Shown: piece by piece, positions 46,060 through 55,765 of the stretch
Layout: each line of letters begins with the position of its first letter
Numbering within the stretch: the stretch's first letter is position 1
Assembly (NCBI GenBank): GCA_964007875.1
Contig: CAXGAH010000013.1
Span: 1-64,000, forward strand
Source: UBA1275 sp002323515
GTDB taxonomy: Bacteria > Bacteroidota > Rhodothermia > Balneolales > Balneolaceae
Length of the DNA stretch: 64,000 nucleotides
Direction of reading: 5' to 3'
Position numbers and translations under genes: made by a program
Notes under the pieces: generated by a model
The model's database searches: none
What the model saw: only the letters and a program-made list of their open reading frames with translations
What the model was told of the DNA's origin: nothing

Positions 46060-49000
46060 GCAACTTTCTTTATAACAACTAATGTTATATCATCTGGTAA
46101 GTCATCTAGATGAGAACGCCATTTTTTACCTAGTCCTAATAGTGCATTTGAAATTTGTTTAGCACTTTTATCAATATTATCAAATATTTCATTATATATA
46201 GCTTCATAATCCAACAACTCATTTGATTCATTAGGTAATTCTGGTAATCCATCTGACATCATTACTAGAATATCACCAACTTCAAAATCATGTTTTTTAG
46301 ACTCATATTGAGTTAGACTTAATCCACCCAAAGGCAAGTTAGGAATCAACACCTCGTTTAGCTTATTATTCTTTGCACTGTATATAAAATAAGGTGGCAT
46401 TGCAGCTGAACTTATTTCTATTGTATTCTCTTCAAGTTTAACTACTGATAAACTCATACGAATTCTACCAAAATTCACTTTTTTAACAATGGTATTTAGT
46501 TTACTTAGCATAGTGGATGGAGAATTTAATTCAACACCGTTTAAACCAGCCTTAGTAACGGAAACCATAATTCCTGAAGTCACACCATGGCCTGTTGCAT
46601 CACCACATATACTGTAAAGTTTGTCTTCAAACTCAATGAAATCGAAATAATCACCACCCATTTCAGTAGCAGATTGTAGATATGTGCTAATATCAAAAAT
46701 AGTTGTTGCTGGTGTTATTTTGGGTAGTAAGCTTTGTTGTAAATCTCTTGCTTCGTTTAATTCCTTTTCACGTCGTTCTTTTTCAAACTCATCTTTTGCT
46801 TTTTCAACTCGCCTTTTCTGGATTAACCAATAAATACCGATTAGAGCGATAACATAAAAAAGGAGTGCTTGGTAACTAAACCAAAAGGGAGGTTTATTGG
46901 TTATAGCAATATCTATTTCATTAAGAGATCGATTTCCATTAGCATCAACAAGGTATATACTTAATTCTGATCCATAATATGGTAGTGAGGAGATAACAAT
47001 CTGGCTTCCATTAATGTTTGCATTATATTGATCATTATTAATGCTATAATAGAATCTATTATTGTCTGATTTGTAGTGGTTACCAATATAAACGTCAAAT
47101 AACAGTGATGTTATTTGATAGTCTATCTGTATTTTGTTGTCAACAATTTGGATTGGATAAGGATTGTTGAATTTATCATAGCCTATAACTTTGAATAATT
47201 TTATTTCATTTGAAGCATCAATTTCATACAAATCCCCATAATCAAATTGATAAAGCCCATCTGATCCACTTAGTACAATATTTGCGCTGTCAATTTGGTG
47301 AATAGAGTTTTTATTGAAAGATGTCATAAAAAGGCCGTCTTCTTCCGTAATTGAGCGGATTTTTCCATCCTTAATTAAATTTATGCCTTGCCCACTTTGA
47401 ACAAATAGAATACCATCTTGATAGTAAATATCAGATATATTATTGGATAATAACCCGTCTTCTTTTGTAATTCTGTTTATATTATTTGATTCTAAATCAA
47501 ATGTATATAACCCTCTTCCATTTGTTCCACCGTACATTATATCATTTTCTTTAACATAATAGAGATTGTCGATTCTATTTAATGTATTAAGAGCATCGGA
47601 TCCGATACTTGAGAAGCTAGGTATTAATAGGCTGTCCAAATTATCTATTTGGTGTATGGAGATGTTTTTAATGTCACTTGATATCCAAAGATTGTTGTCA
47701 ACTCTTTCAATATCGATAAATCTCGGCGGCACATTTGGACTTAGTAGTTCATCATAGATGTATTCGCTTTTTGGAAAATAAAATGTAAAATCTGAAAAAC
47801 TATCTAAATCGGATTCAAATTCATACGTTGAGTTATTAGTAGTTACATAAAAGGATTCATCATTAAGCTCAATATTATTTACTTCACCCCATTCTAACTC
47901 AAAATTATAACTAAATTGTAATGCGAAGAAGCTAAAATCTAAATTATAAAAATGAAGCGTACTATTGCCAAATGCTAGCAGATAGTTATTTTTTAGGATG
48001 ATCTTTTTGTTGTCATCATTTACAAAATCTTCTGGTACTTCAATTTCATAATTATTTTCATCTGACATATTTCGCACAAAAAATATGTCATCTTTTAATG
48101 TTATCTCGTAATATTCATTTCTAGAAAAATAGTCAACTCCATCACCTGATCTAATTATAAAAGATCCCCTTAGGTTATATTTTGTTAGACCATTTTGGGT
48201 AGCAACCCATAAAAAATCTCCTTTGATATCAATTTCAGTTATGGAGTAATCTGTTATTTTTTCAAAAATAATTTTGTATTCATTATCATATACAGAAACA
48301 AAATTTTCACCTGATACTAATAAATAATCTCCTTCTTTATGAATTTTTTTTACACTTAAATTATCATTTGAAGCCTCAATTATTTTTGATTCAAACCTTT
48401 GATTTATCGAGTCATACTCTAAGAGTGTTAGTTTTGAGTTAACTAACAATGCAAATAGTTTCGAATTTATCTTTATTATATTTTTTACATCACTATTTAC
48501 AAATTGCTTCTGGTTGATAAGATTATCATTATCTCTGTCATAAATATCTAACCCTCTGTCTGTCCCTATTAGTAAATAATCTGATCTAGGTTCAATCATA
48601 GAGCTATTGATTTTAATACTCGAAAATCCATTTATAACATTTGAAGATAAACTTCCATTAGCATTTTCTAATCGTCTACTCACACTACTGTCACTTCGAT
48701 CTATAATATTTATACCTCGATCTGTTGCGATCCATATCTTATTCTGTTCGAAATAGATTCCACTCTTGTCTGTTAGCGAAGTCAAATTATTCGTTGATAT
48801 TGTAGAAGGATCAAAGACGTCAAATTTGTAAAATTGACGTATCTCTAAATTATTATCTAAGGTGATTAAACCATTATTTTCTGTAGCTATATATATATCA
48901 TTTGAAAAAGGATCTTCGTACATAGAAATAGGTCTTGTTTCTGTACGTATTTGCTTAAACGAGTTGTTTGATCTTTGAAAAACACTAAGCCCATCATTAG

Positions 49001-49289
49001 AAAATGCGATAATTGTATTATTATCTGTTACATAAATCTCATTAATTTGAGTGTTTAATAAAGATGTAGGATCATTTAGACTTGATTGATATTGATAAAT
49101 TCGACCATCAATTAGGGCATTTAAACCTTCATTTGTTCCAATCCAAATAATTCCCAGGTCATCAGATTTAATGGACTCAACATAATTAGATGATAATCCA
49201 TTTATGGTTTGTGATATTTGAGCATTTAAAAATTGGTGAAAGGCAACAAAAACTATTAGTAACGCTAAATTCTTTTTTTGGAAAAACAT
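46056..49289 (-). CDS. Beta-propeller sensor with SpoIIE-type PP2C phosphatase output
   Basis: A 1077-residue transmembrane sensor. A signal segment (1-24) precedes two-component-regulator propeller repeats (IIWIGTNEGLNALIDG, KIWIATDRGINIIDR, DFLWVATQNGLTKYN), a Y_Y_Y-type Ig domain (about 690-800, ending LSIYLVDANGNRSLNE), a TM helix (FWFSYQALLFYVIALIGIYW, about 815-835), a coiled coil (KRRVEKAKDEFEKERREKEL) and a PP2C domain with metal Asp residues in EMGGDYFDFIEF, CGDATGHGV, MMSDGLPEL and DDITLVV. Periplasmic ligand binding would control dephosphorylation of a STAS protein. Its 3' end overlaps the convergent cyclase by 4 bp. In most propeller-Y_Y_Y sensors the output is a histidine kinase; here it is a phosphatase. 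Confidence 0.9.
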   Translation of the reverse strand: MFFQKKNLALLIVFVAFHQFLNAQISQTINGLSSNYVESIKSDDLGIIWIGTNEGLNALIDGRIYQYQSSLNDPTSLLNTQINEIYVTDNNTIIAFSNDGLSVFQRSNNSFKQIRTETRPISMYEDPFSNDIYIATENNGLITLDNNLEIRQFYKFDVFDPSTISTNNLTSLTDKSGIYFEQNKIWIATDRGINIIDRSDSSVSRRLENANGSLSSNVINGFSSIKINSSMIEPRSDYLLIGTDRGLDIYDRDNDNLINQKQFVNSDVKNIIKINSKLFALLVNSKLTLLEYDSINQRFESKIIEASNDNLSVKKIHKEGDYLLVSGENFVSVYDNEYKIIFEKITDYSITEIDIKGDFLWVATQNGLTKYNLRGSFIIRSGDGVDYFSRNEYYEITLKDDIFFVRNMSDENNYEIEVPEDFVNDDNKKIILKNNYLLAFGNSTLHFYNLDFSFFALQFSYNFELEWGEVNNIELNDESFYVTTNNSTYEFESDLDSFSDFTFYFPKSEYIYDELLSPNVPPRFIDIERVDNNLWISSDIKNISIHQIDNLDSLLIPSFSSIGSDALNTLNRIDNLYYVKENDIMYGGTNGRGLYTFDLESNNINRITKEDGLLSNNISDIYYQDGILFVQSGQGINLIKDGKIRSITEEDGLFMTSFNKNSIHQIDSANIVLSGSDGLYQFDYGDLYEIDASNEIKLFKVIGYDKFNNPYPIQIVDNKIQIDYQITSLLFDVYIGNHYKSDNNRFYYSINNDQYNANINGSQIVISSLPYYGSELSIYLVDANGNRSLNEIDIAITNKPPFWFSYQALLFYVIALIGIYWLIQKRRVEKAKDEFEKERREKELNEARDLQQSLLPKITPATTIFDISTYLQSATEMGGDYFDFIEFEDKLYSICGDATGHGVTSGIMVSVTKAGLNGVELNSPSTMLSKLNTIVKKVNFGRIRMSLSVVKLEENTIEISSAAMPPYFIYSAKNNKLNEVLIPNLPLGGLSLTQYESKKHDFEVGDILVMMSDGLPELPNESNELLDYEAIYNEIFDNIDKSAKQISNALLGLGKKWRSHLDDLPDDITLVVIKKVA

Positions 49290-49308
49290 TAGTTACTTAT
49301 ATCCATTT

Positions 49309-50865
49309 TTAGAGTTGGCGTTTAGCAAGCATTTGAACTAATGCGGCTCCGCGCGTTGCAAATGTATTTTCAGCGACACTTTTCATAATGGTCGTGCTTT
49401 TTTCCGTATTTCCATTACCTCTCAGCGCTAAAGCATAGAAATAACTATGATAATTATCATCGTCCATTTCTATATTTGATACTTTAGAGTAATAATTTAT
49501 TGCTGCTTGATTATCACCACTCATCAGTGCAGCATAGCCACTATATTTATGATATAAAGTTAAGGCATTAGGATCTTGACTAAGATTTTTTTCAAGTAAT
49601 GTTTTCAACCGATTGAGTTGTGGTTCTATATTAGATGAACCAAAAATAATATCTTTCCAAATCCTGAGTTCTAGTAGATATATATCATTATTGTTTTTCA
49701 ATGCTAAAAGTTGTTCACGGCTTGCTCCAGAAGTTAAATATGAGTTCAACTCGTTTCTTTTAAATCCAGCTAACTGTTGCAACGATTTATTTGCCCCTTG
49801 TTCATCCTGATTGTGCAAATATGAAATAAATATATTCTCTTCCATAAGTGTGATGTTAGCAGTTTTCCACTCTTGATCTTGATTTGAGCTGTTAATTTCA
49901 CTGCGCATTCTAGTAAAAGCAATTATTGCTTGCTCATAATCTCTTTCATAAAAATAGGTGAATACAGGATATTGGAAGTAGGTTGGTTTTTGTCTGAAAT
50001 CTAAAACATCAAGACTCTCATCATATAATTTTCTTGCTTCTCTATAATTGCCGCTAAAAGTTTCTACATGCCCAAGCATTAACATAATATTTGAATATGT
50101 AAAATCTGTTTCGTTTGGTTCACCCATCAATAATCTAGCACTTTGATATGACTGCTTCGCCATACTTAAATTATTCTGTCCTCGATAAACATTACCTAAA
50201 AATCGTTGTGGCCCTGGATTTTTTGGTTGTATACTCGCAGCTCTCATTAGATAACTCGCCGCTAAGTCTGTATCTCTTTCTTCAATTGGAAAATTAACTA
50301 TGTCATTATCAACGGGAAAATGTAATTGTGCTCTTCGAAATAATGCTGGAAATGAATTGGGATTTTGCTCTAAGATTTCTGCATATCTTGAATCCTTAGC
50401 ATATGGGTCCTTCAAATCATTTTTTAAATCTGCAGATACTAAGCGTAGTTGGTAATATTCTGGATATGTAGAAATTAAGTCATCAATTATTTTATCTGCT
50501 AGAACAGTATTTAAGTTAATAAACTGTTGGTAAGTAGCTTCGATTAGTTTTTCTTCAATTTCAGAGACATTAGATCTATTTTCGTAAGCATTATTCAGGT
50601 TTACTCTATAAGTAGCGTTTTGAAGTAAAAGTGAATTATATGTCTTTGCGAAATAAAAGTTGGGATCAAGTTTTAATATTTCTTCCAATAGAGGCGGGTT
50701 ATCATTACCTCTAAATTCTTCAGCATTAGCCATTACTGTCCTCATTAATTCTAATGCTTTTTCAGAATTAGTAGTTAGAGGTATCAATTTAGACTCTTGA
50801 GCAAAAATTGTAGCTGCATATAACGCTACACTAAAAGTAAGTGCAAGAACTTTAAAAGCTTTCAT
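49309..50865 (-). CDS. Exported TPR-repeat protein
   Basis: A 518-residue helical protein with a Sec signal (VLALTFSVALYAATIFAQ). Helix pairs such as ASYLMRAASIQPKNPGPQRF and LGNVYRGQNNLSMAKQSYQS are typical TPR units, spread across the chain. It lies between secG (21 bp upstream) and the propeller phosphatase (19 bp downstream) on one strand, so it is probably co-transcribed with both and may work in the periplasm with the sensor. No catalytic motif is seen; the partner is unknown. Confidence 0.78.
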   Translation of the reverse strand: MKAFKVLALTFSVALYAATIFAQESKLIPLTTNSEKALELMRTVMANAEEFRGNDNPPLLEEILKLDPNFYFAKTYNSLLLQNATYRVNLNNAYENRSNVSEIEEKLIEATYQQFINLNTVLADKIIDDLISTYPEYYQLRLVSADLKNDLKDPYAKDSRYAEILEQNPNSFPALFRRAQLHFPVDNDIVNFPIEERDTDLAASYLMRAASIQPKNPGPQRFLGNVYRGQNNLSMAKQSYQSARLLMGEPNETDFTYSNIMLMLGHVETFSGNYREARKLYDESLDVLDFRQKPTYFQYPVFTYFYERDYEQAIIAFTRMRSEINSSNQDQEWKTANITLMEENIFISYLHNQDEQGANKSLQQLAGFKRNELNSYLTSGASREQLLALKNNNDIYLLELRIWKDIIFGSSNIEPQLNRLKTLLEKNLSQDPNALTLYHKYSGYAALMSGDNQAAINYYSKVSNIEMDDDNYHSYFYALALRGNGNTEKSTTIMKSVAENTFATRGAALVQMLAKRQL

Positions 50866-50886
50866 TTTATAACTAATTATTTACGG

Positions 50887-51243
50887 TTAGTCGATTGGTT
50901 GATTTTCGCCATTTGGTAATATGCCGTCATCAAAAGATTGCATTACTGGCACAGCATTATCTTGCATTAGTGGAGCTCCACCCTGCAGAATGCTATTTTC
51001 TGTTTCCGGTTTATCAATTACAAAATTAGCAAGTACGCACAAAATAAGAAAAGCGCCTCCCAAGTAAGATGTCGCCTTTGATAATAAATCAGCCGTTCTT
51101 CTTGCACCAAGTCCAGAACTTCCCCCCATTGATGTTGCACCGATTCCTGAAAGACCTTGCCCAGTCCCGTTCTGAAGTAATACCACAACAATTAGTAACG
51201 CGCAAATAATTGCAATAGTAATTATTAGTATTGTATATAACAT
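50887..51243 (-). CDS. secG: SecG, preprotein translocase subunit
   Basis: A 118-residue membrane protein with two helices: LYTILIITIAIICALLIVVV and a second near LGGAFLILCVLANFVI. Between them LQNGTGQGLSGIGATSMGGS and SGLGARRTADLLSKAT is the family signature. SecG assists SecYEG-SecA transport. It is the first gene of the secG-TPR-propeller phosphatase run. The 252-bp region upstream (51244-51495) separates it from the divergent CPBP gene and holds no recognised gene. Confidence 0.93.
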   Translation of the reverse strand: MLYTILIITIAIICALLIVVVLLQNGTGQGLSGIGATSMGGSSGLGARRTADLLSKATSYLGGAFLILCVLANFVIDKPETENSILQGGAPLMQDNAVPVMQSFDDGILPNGENQPID

Positions 51244-51495
51244 AATGACATTAATTATCTTGTAAATAGTTATTAGATTACAAAGAATATATCAATAATT
51301 GTCTTGTATACCAATGCTTATTGGATAGGTAGAAGCAAACTAAAATCAAGTTTTCTAGGTATAATAGGAAGCAAGTTTTAGCTTAACATTAATGAGTGAC
51401 TTTAAAGTTAATGCCAAACTTTTTCTAAGCTCTTACGAGGGTGTTTTCTAAATTCTCAATAAATATAATAGTTAATTGATATGGTGATTCTTTAG

Positions 51496-52476
51496 ATGAT
51501 AAATCCGCTATTTAATTATAAAGAAAGAAGATTTCGTTCCGGTCTACGAATTACATTCTTTTGTTTAAGTATGCCATTTTTAGTTGGGCTTATACAATAT
51601 ATCCCTATGGCAGGTTGGCAATGGATGTTCGTTCCACCCTGTGTCTACATCTGTTACCGATTGAACTTATTTTTAACGGATCATCGAATTACTAAAGATA
51701 ATCCATGGTACCAAGGTGGATTGTATTGGAATTCAACTTCACTAACACACTATATAGCTGGTTGGGTAATTGGTTTGCTAGCATTAAGTTTAATGGTTGG
51801 GATTGGTTTTTTATTAGGTTTTTTTAGTGTAGAATCAGCAGGTTATATGACGCAATATGCACCCGAAAGTATGGCTATTAATGATCGCACTCAGTTAGTC
51901 AGTACATCTGCATCATGGTACTACTCTATCTTTCTATTTCTTTTTCAAATGTTGGCAGTTGGGTTCTATGAAGAAGTTATGCTGAGGGGGTATGTGCTTA
52001 TTAATCTTAAGGAAGGGATTCGGTGGAAGTGTATTTCTGATAGGACAGCGCTCATTATTGCCGTTATGCTATCATCCCTGCTATTTTCTATGGCTCATCT
52101 GCTCAATCCTAGTGCGTCTATTATCACCTTTATAACCATTAGTTTAGCAGGTATTTTATTGGCTTTTCCTTTCATAAGGACAGGTAACCTAGCCCTTTCT
52201 ATAGGTCTACATAGTGCATGGAATTTTATTTTAGGAGGGGTATTTGGGTTTAAGGTAAGTGGGCTATCTTGGTCGGTATCCATTCTATATGTTCAATCAA
52301 CCGGACCAGATTGGTGGACAGGAGGTTTATTTGGTCCAGAAGCCGGTATATCGGGGGTAATTGCCATGTTATTGTCTCTGTTGCTGATTTTTATTTTTTT
52401 ACAAAAATATTCTACGCATCAAAGCATTCACAGTAATTGGTTAAATCCTGCTAAAAGGGATGAGATTATCGGATGA
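51496..52476 (+). CDS. CPBP-family intramembrane metalloprotease (CAAX-protease-like)
   Basis: A 326-residue membrane protein with about eight helices. The family motifs are present: E159-E160-xxx-R164 in GFYEEVMLRGYVLINL, the histidine in FSMAHLLNP, and HSAWNF in the last motif. CPBP proteins cleave within or near the membrane or act in bacteriocin self-protection; no bacteriocin gene is adjacent, so no role is proposed. Confidence 0.88.
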   Translation: MINPLFNYKERRFRSGLRITFFCLSMPFLVGLIQYIPMAGWQWMFVPPCVYICYRLNLFLTDHRITKDNPWYQGGLYWNSTSLTHYIAGWVIGLLALSLMVGIGFLLGFFSVESAGYMTQYAPESMAINDRTQLVSTSASWYYSIFLFLFQMLAVGFYEEVMLRGYVLINLKEGIRWKCISDRTALIIAVMLSSLLFSMAHLLNPSASIITFITISLAGILLAFPFIRTGNLALSIGLHSAWNFILGGVFGFKVSGLSWSVSILYVQSTGPDWWTGGLFGPEAGISGVIAMLLSLLLIFIFLQKYSTHQSIHSNWLNPAKRDEIIG

Positions 52477-52642
52477 CTTTTATATATTAGTCATTGCTGA
52501 CCAACGGGTTAAAGGTTTAATGGCCCAGTGAATAGTTTAAATCATTAGATCTGTAGTATCAGAATAGTTTAAGTGTAGAGAAGGAGAAGAGGCGAAGTTT
52601 TGACGTGTGAAAGCTTAAAAATACATCCAAGTATCTGAGCTA

Positions 52643-52688
52643 TAAAAAAAACAGGATCTTCGAAAAACGAGCATTCAGAGAATCCTGT
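52643..52688 (-). terminator. Terminator of the serine palmitoyltransferase-like gene
   Basis: On the minus strand ACAGGAT...ATCCTGT forms a 7-bp stem, extended by an imperfect inner helix, then a run of eight T. It begins 12 bp after the stop codon at 52700. Confidence 0.65.
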
Positions 52689-52699
52689 AAACGATTTTT

Positions 52700-53926
52700 T
52701 TAAGCGCTTATTTTAGAGGCTTCTTTTTCAACAAAGGCTTTGATTGCTTCAAACGCGGTGAGCGTTTTTTCAATATGTTCATCATTATGAGCAGCCGTTG
52801 GGATGAGTCGGATTAGTACTACCCCTTTTGGAACGACGGGATAAGCAACACCACTCACAAAAATACCGTGCTCTTCACGCATAATACGCATGATATCCTG
52901 GCATAAATCAGTACTTCCTTGGGTTAAGACAGGGGTAACCGGACTTTCAGAAGGCAACACATTGTATCCAATATTAATAAGCCCTTCGCGTAATTTTAAG
53001 GTGTTGGACCAAAGTTTTTCTCTCCACTCTGGATGTAGGCGAATCATTTTGAGTCGCTCCCTAGCAGTAGCTACAATTGGCATAGGTAATGACTTAGCAA
53101 ATATCTGGCTTCGTACATTCGCCTTTAGGAATTGAATGACTCTAGGTTCTGAGGCAACAAAAGCGCCAATTAAAGCAACCGCCTTAGCGAATGTACCGAA
53201 GTAGACATCGATTCCATCTTGACATTCGAGTTGAGTACCTGTTCCTGATCCATCATGTCCCAAAGTTCCAAACCCATGAGCATCATCGACAAGTAAGCGA
53301 AAAGGAACTTCCTCTTTCAACTTGATAATTTCAGGAAGAATACCTAAATCACCAGTCATTCCAAATACTCCTTCCGTAACAACAAGTATGGAAGAATTGT
53401 CTTTTTTCTTTGCTGCTGCCCGGTATAACTGCTTTTTGAAACTTTCTATGTCATTATGTTTGAATACAGATTTATCCGCCATTGCTAATTGTTTACCGTC
53501 CACTATACAAGCATGGCTCAACTCATCATAAATTAGATAGTCATTTCGGTCAACTAAGGCATGAACTACACTCATTATACCTTGATAACCGAAATTTAAA
53601 AGCTGTGCATCTTCTTTGTGGACAAAGGCAGCTAGTTCTTTTTCAAGGGCTTCATGCTCGTCTGAATTACCTGTCATTAAACGAGCACCCATGGGCGCAC
53701 TCAGGCTGTATTTTGCTGTAGCCTCTGCATCAATTTGTTTAATTTTTTCATTACTACCCACACCTAAATAATCATTTATGCTCCAAACGACCATATTTTT
53801 TCCATTAAATTTCATTTCAGGTCCAAGAGGCCCTTCTAATTTTGGAAAAGTATAATAGCCATATCCGGCTGATGTGAAAGGTCCGAGGGGGCTAGGGCGA
53901 TTTGCCAGCTTATCAAATAAATCCAT
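52700..53926 (-). CDS. Alpha-oxoamine synthase, serine palmitoyltransferase-like
   Basis: A fold-type I PLP enzyme of 408 residues that joins an amino acid to an acyl-CoA with loss of CO2. Marks: PLP-stacking H138 in ELSHACIVDGKQ, D214 and H217 in LLVDDAHGFGTLG, and the PLP lysine K248 in YFGTFAKAVALIGAF. Sequence wording (DRNDYLIYDE, VFKHNDIESFKKQL, GDLGILPEIIKLKEE) is closest, from memory, to Bacteroides serine palmitoyltransferase, the first enzyme of sphingolipid synthesis; glycine C-acetyltransferase (Kbl) is the main alternative. No other sphingolipid gene is visible nearby. Confidence 0.8.
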   Translation of the reverse strand: MDLFDKLANRPSPLGPFTSAGYGYYTFPKLEGPLGPEMKFNGKNMVVWSINDYLGVGSNEKIKQIDAEATAKYSLSAPMGARLMTGNSDEHEALEKELAAFVHKEDAQLLNFGYQGIMSVVHALVDRNDYLIYDELSHACIVDGKQLAMADKSVFKHNDIESFKKQLYRAAAKKKDNSSILVVTEGVFGMTGDLGILPEIIKLKEEVPFRLLVDDAHGFGTLGHDGSGTGTQLECQDGIDVYFGTFAKAVALIGAFVASEPRVIQFLKANVRSQIFAKSLPMPIVATARERLKMIRLHPEWREKLWSNTLKLREGLINIGYNVLPSESPVTPVLTQGSTDLCQDIMRIMREEHGIFVSGVAYPVVPKGVVLIRLIPTAAHNDEHIEKTLTAFEAIKAFVEKEASKISA

Positions 53927-54122
53927 TAGCTAGAATAGTAGTTAAATAAGGGTTATACCGAAGTATATTTTTAATTTTGTATCAGCGACAGAGGCCAAAA
54001 TTCAATAACGGAAGTCAACAAAGAAATTAGTGATGAATGATGAACTATGCAGAGTTTTAAATTTAAGAATTAATTGAGATTTTAATTTAAGAAAGTTTGT
54101 GTATAACTAAAAAAATGAGCAA

Positions 54123-55553
54123 TTATTTATTTAAATAATCAGGGCGAACGATAAATAGACCATTGCGTATGTCACTAATTAGAATAATACTACTGGGTAA
54201 ATAAGGATAATTACCCCATGAGCCATTCCAGTTTGCGTCATTATGGCTTGGCTCAGAATCAAAATAAGCTACTTCGTTAAGTTTTGCATTATGTACATCA
54301 AGTAAATCGAAAACCCGAAGGCCGCTACTGTAATTAGATTGTATCAAATAATCACCTCTTACAAATAGGTTGTGATCAATAGAGTTGGTATTGTGTGTGT
54401 GATATCCTAAAAAAGTGGGTTCATTGATGATGGATACATCCCAAATATAAGTCTTGGTGTTACGCCCAAAATTGAGCTCATCTAATTCATCATTCATTAA
54501 AAAGTATCGATGATCTTCTGTAAGCCAACCTTGATGAGAATACCCCATATCTGGGTGTGAGGTTGTTGATAAAGTTTTAGGATTATTTTTGTTATTTACG
54601 TCGGTAATTACAATAGCTCCTTCAGCAGAACTAAAGCACAATTCTTTATCTTTATGTTGGTCGTCAGGTCCGTTATATATAATGCATTGTGTGTCATGTA
54701 TATATCCAATCCCTGCACTGAAGAGTGAATACACCTCGGTTGCTGGATCACTATAACAACCAGCAAAAGTTGGATTTTTAGGTATATTTAGATCGATTAT
54801 GTGTAAACCTGTTTTATTCCTAGAACCACAGGTATCTGCTTGAGTTACACCAACAGCATATCCAAATCCTGTAGCTTCGTTAATGGCTATATTGTGGGCA
54901 TTACCCAGTAAATTGTAGAGCGCGTCTTCTTTGAATTGCATAAAATCACCTTCGAAGGCCCGTAGCCTAGTTAAATCGAAAACTTGCATGCCATGAATCT
55001 GTCCATCAGAAACGACAAACATGTGGTTATTAAATACTTTCATATCCCTCCACGTAGAACCTTGAGTTACCATCTTAGCTGTGGTACTACTTCCCAGTCC
55101 TATATTGCATGCTGGAAAATCGTCCAAGCCAAATGAAGTATGCTTTAAAGGAAAATCAGATTCATCTAATTTACCAACTACAATGGGTTCATTAGGCTTA
55201 GTAACATCAACAAAGCTTACGCCATCTGTTAAGCCTACTAATGCATACTCTTTAGATGTTTCAATATCAAACCAACCCCAAATATCATTAACCTGTTGTC
55301 CACCCAAGTCTGTTGGGGTTAGATGAGCATACAAACTAAGGTTTGAGCAGGGGTATAAATCAGCGGCCAGATTATTCTCACAAGGATTATTAGCGACCTC
55401 AAAATCTGTATTCTGCTCCTCGGTTTCACCAGCATTGCTAGGACTTGATTCAAGACTACATCCAACCAAACAGAAAAGAAAAAGCCCAAACCACCAACTT
55501 TTGGCTTGTATTCCTATTAACCAGGAGTATGGATAATCGCATATTTGGGTCAC
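54123..55553 (-). CDS. Choice-of-anchor B family lipoprotein (LVIVD-repeat propeller)
   Basis: A 476-residue exported protein. The N-terminal hydrophobic segment ends in lipobox CLVGC, predicting lipid anchoring. The mature part is a beta-propeller of LVIVD-type repeats (YALVGLTDGVSFVDVTKPNE, FVVSDGQIHGMQVFDLTRLR, HIIDLNIPKNPTFAGCYSDP, GAIVITDVNNKNNPKTLST), the pattern of the choice-of-anchor B family, whose members are surface proteins of unknown role with variable C-terminal anchors. Here the chain ends after the propeller (GLFIVRPDYLNK) without a T9SS tail, so the N-terminal lipid is the anchor. Confidence 0.82.
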   Translation of the reverse strand: MTQICDYPYSWLIGIQAKSWWFGLFLFCLVGCSLESSPSNAGETEEQNTDFEVANNPCENNLAADLYPCSNLSLYAHLTPTDLGGQQVNDIWGWFDIETSKEYALVGLTDGVSFVDVTKPNEPIVVGKLDESDFPLKHTSFGLDDFPACNIGLGSSTTAKMVTQGSTWRDMKVFNNHMFVVSDGQIHGMQVFDLTRLRAFEGDFMQFKEDALYNLLGNAHNIAINEATGFGYAVGVTQADTCGSRNKTGLHIIDLNIPKNPTFAGCYSDPATEVYSLFSAGIGYIHDTQCIIYNGPDDQHKDKELCFSSAEGAIVITDVNNKNNPKTLSTTSHPDMGYSHQGWLTEDHRYFLMNDELDELNFGRNTKTYIWDVSIINEPTFLGYHTHNTNSIDHNLFVRGDYLIQSNYSSGLRVFDLLDVHNAKLNEVAYFDSEPSHNDANWNGSWGNYPYLPSSIILISDIRNGLFIVRPDYLNK

Positions 55554-55765
55554 TGGTAATGAGTTTATTTTTTTTTCTAATAATATTTTTTAATAGAGTA
55601 AGTCCTAATCTAAATATTTTTTACAACATAAGAGTGTAAAGATTGAGGGTTAAATCGCAAATGTATTTTGTGTTACCAATTTAACTCTATGTATAGAGTC
55701 GATTAACTTTAAGGCATTACATATATTGTCTCTAGGCACAAATTGACCATCTTATCCCATAATCT

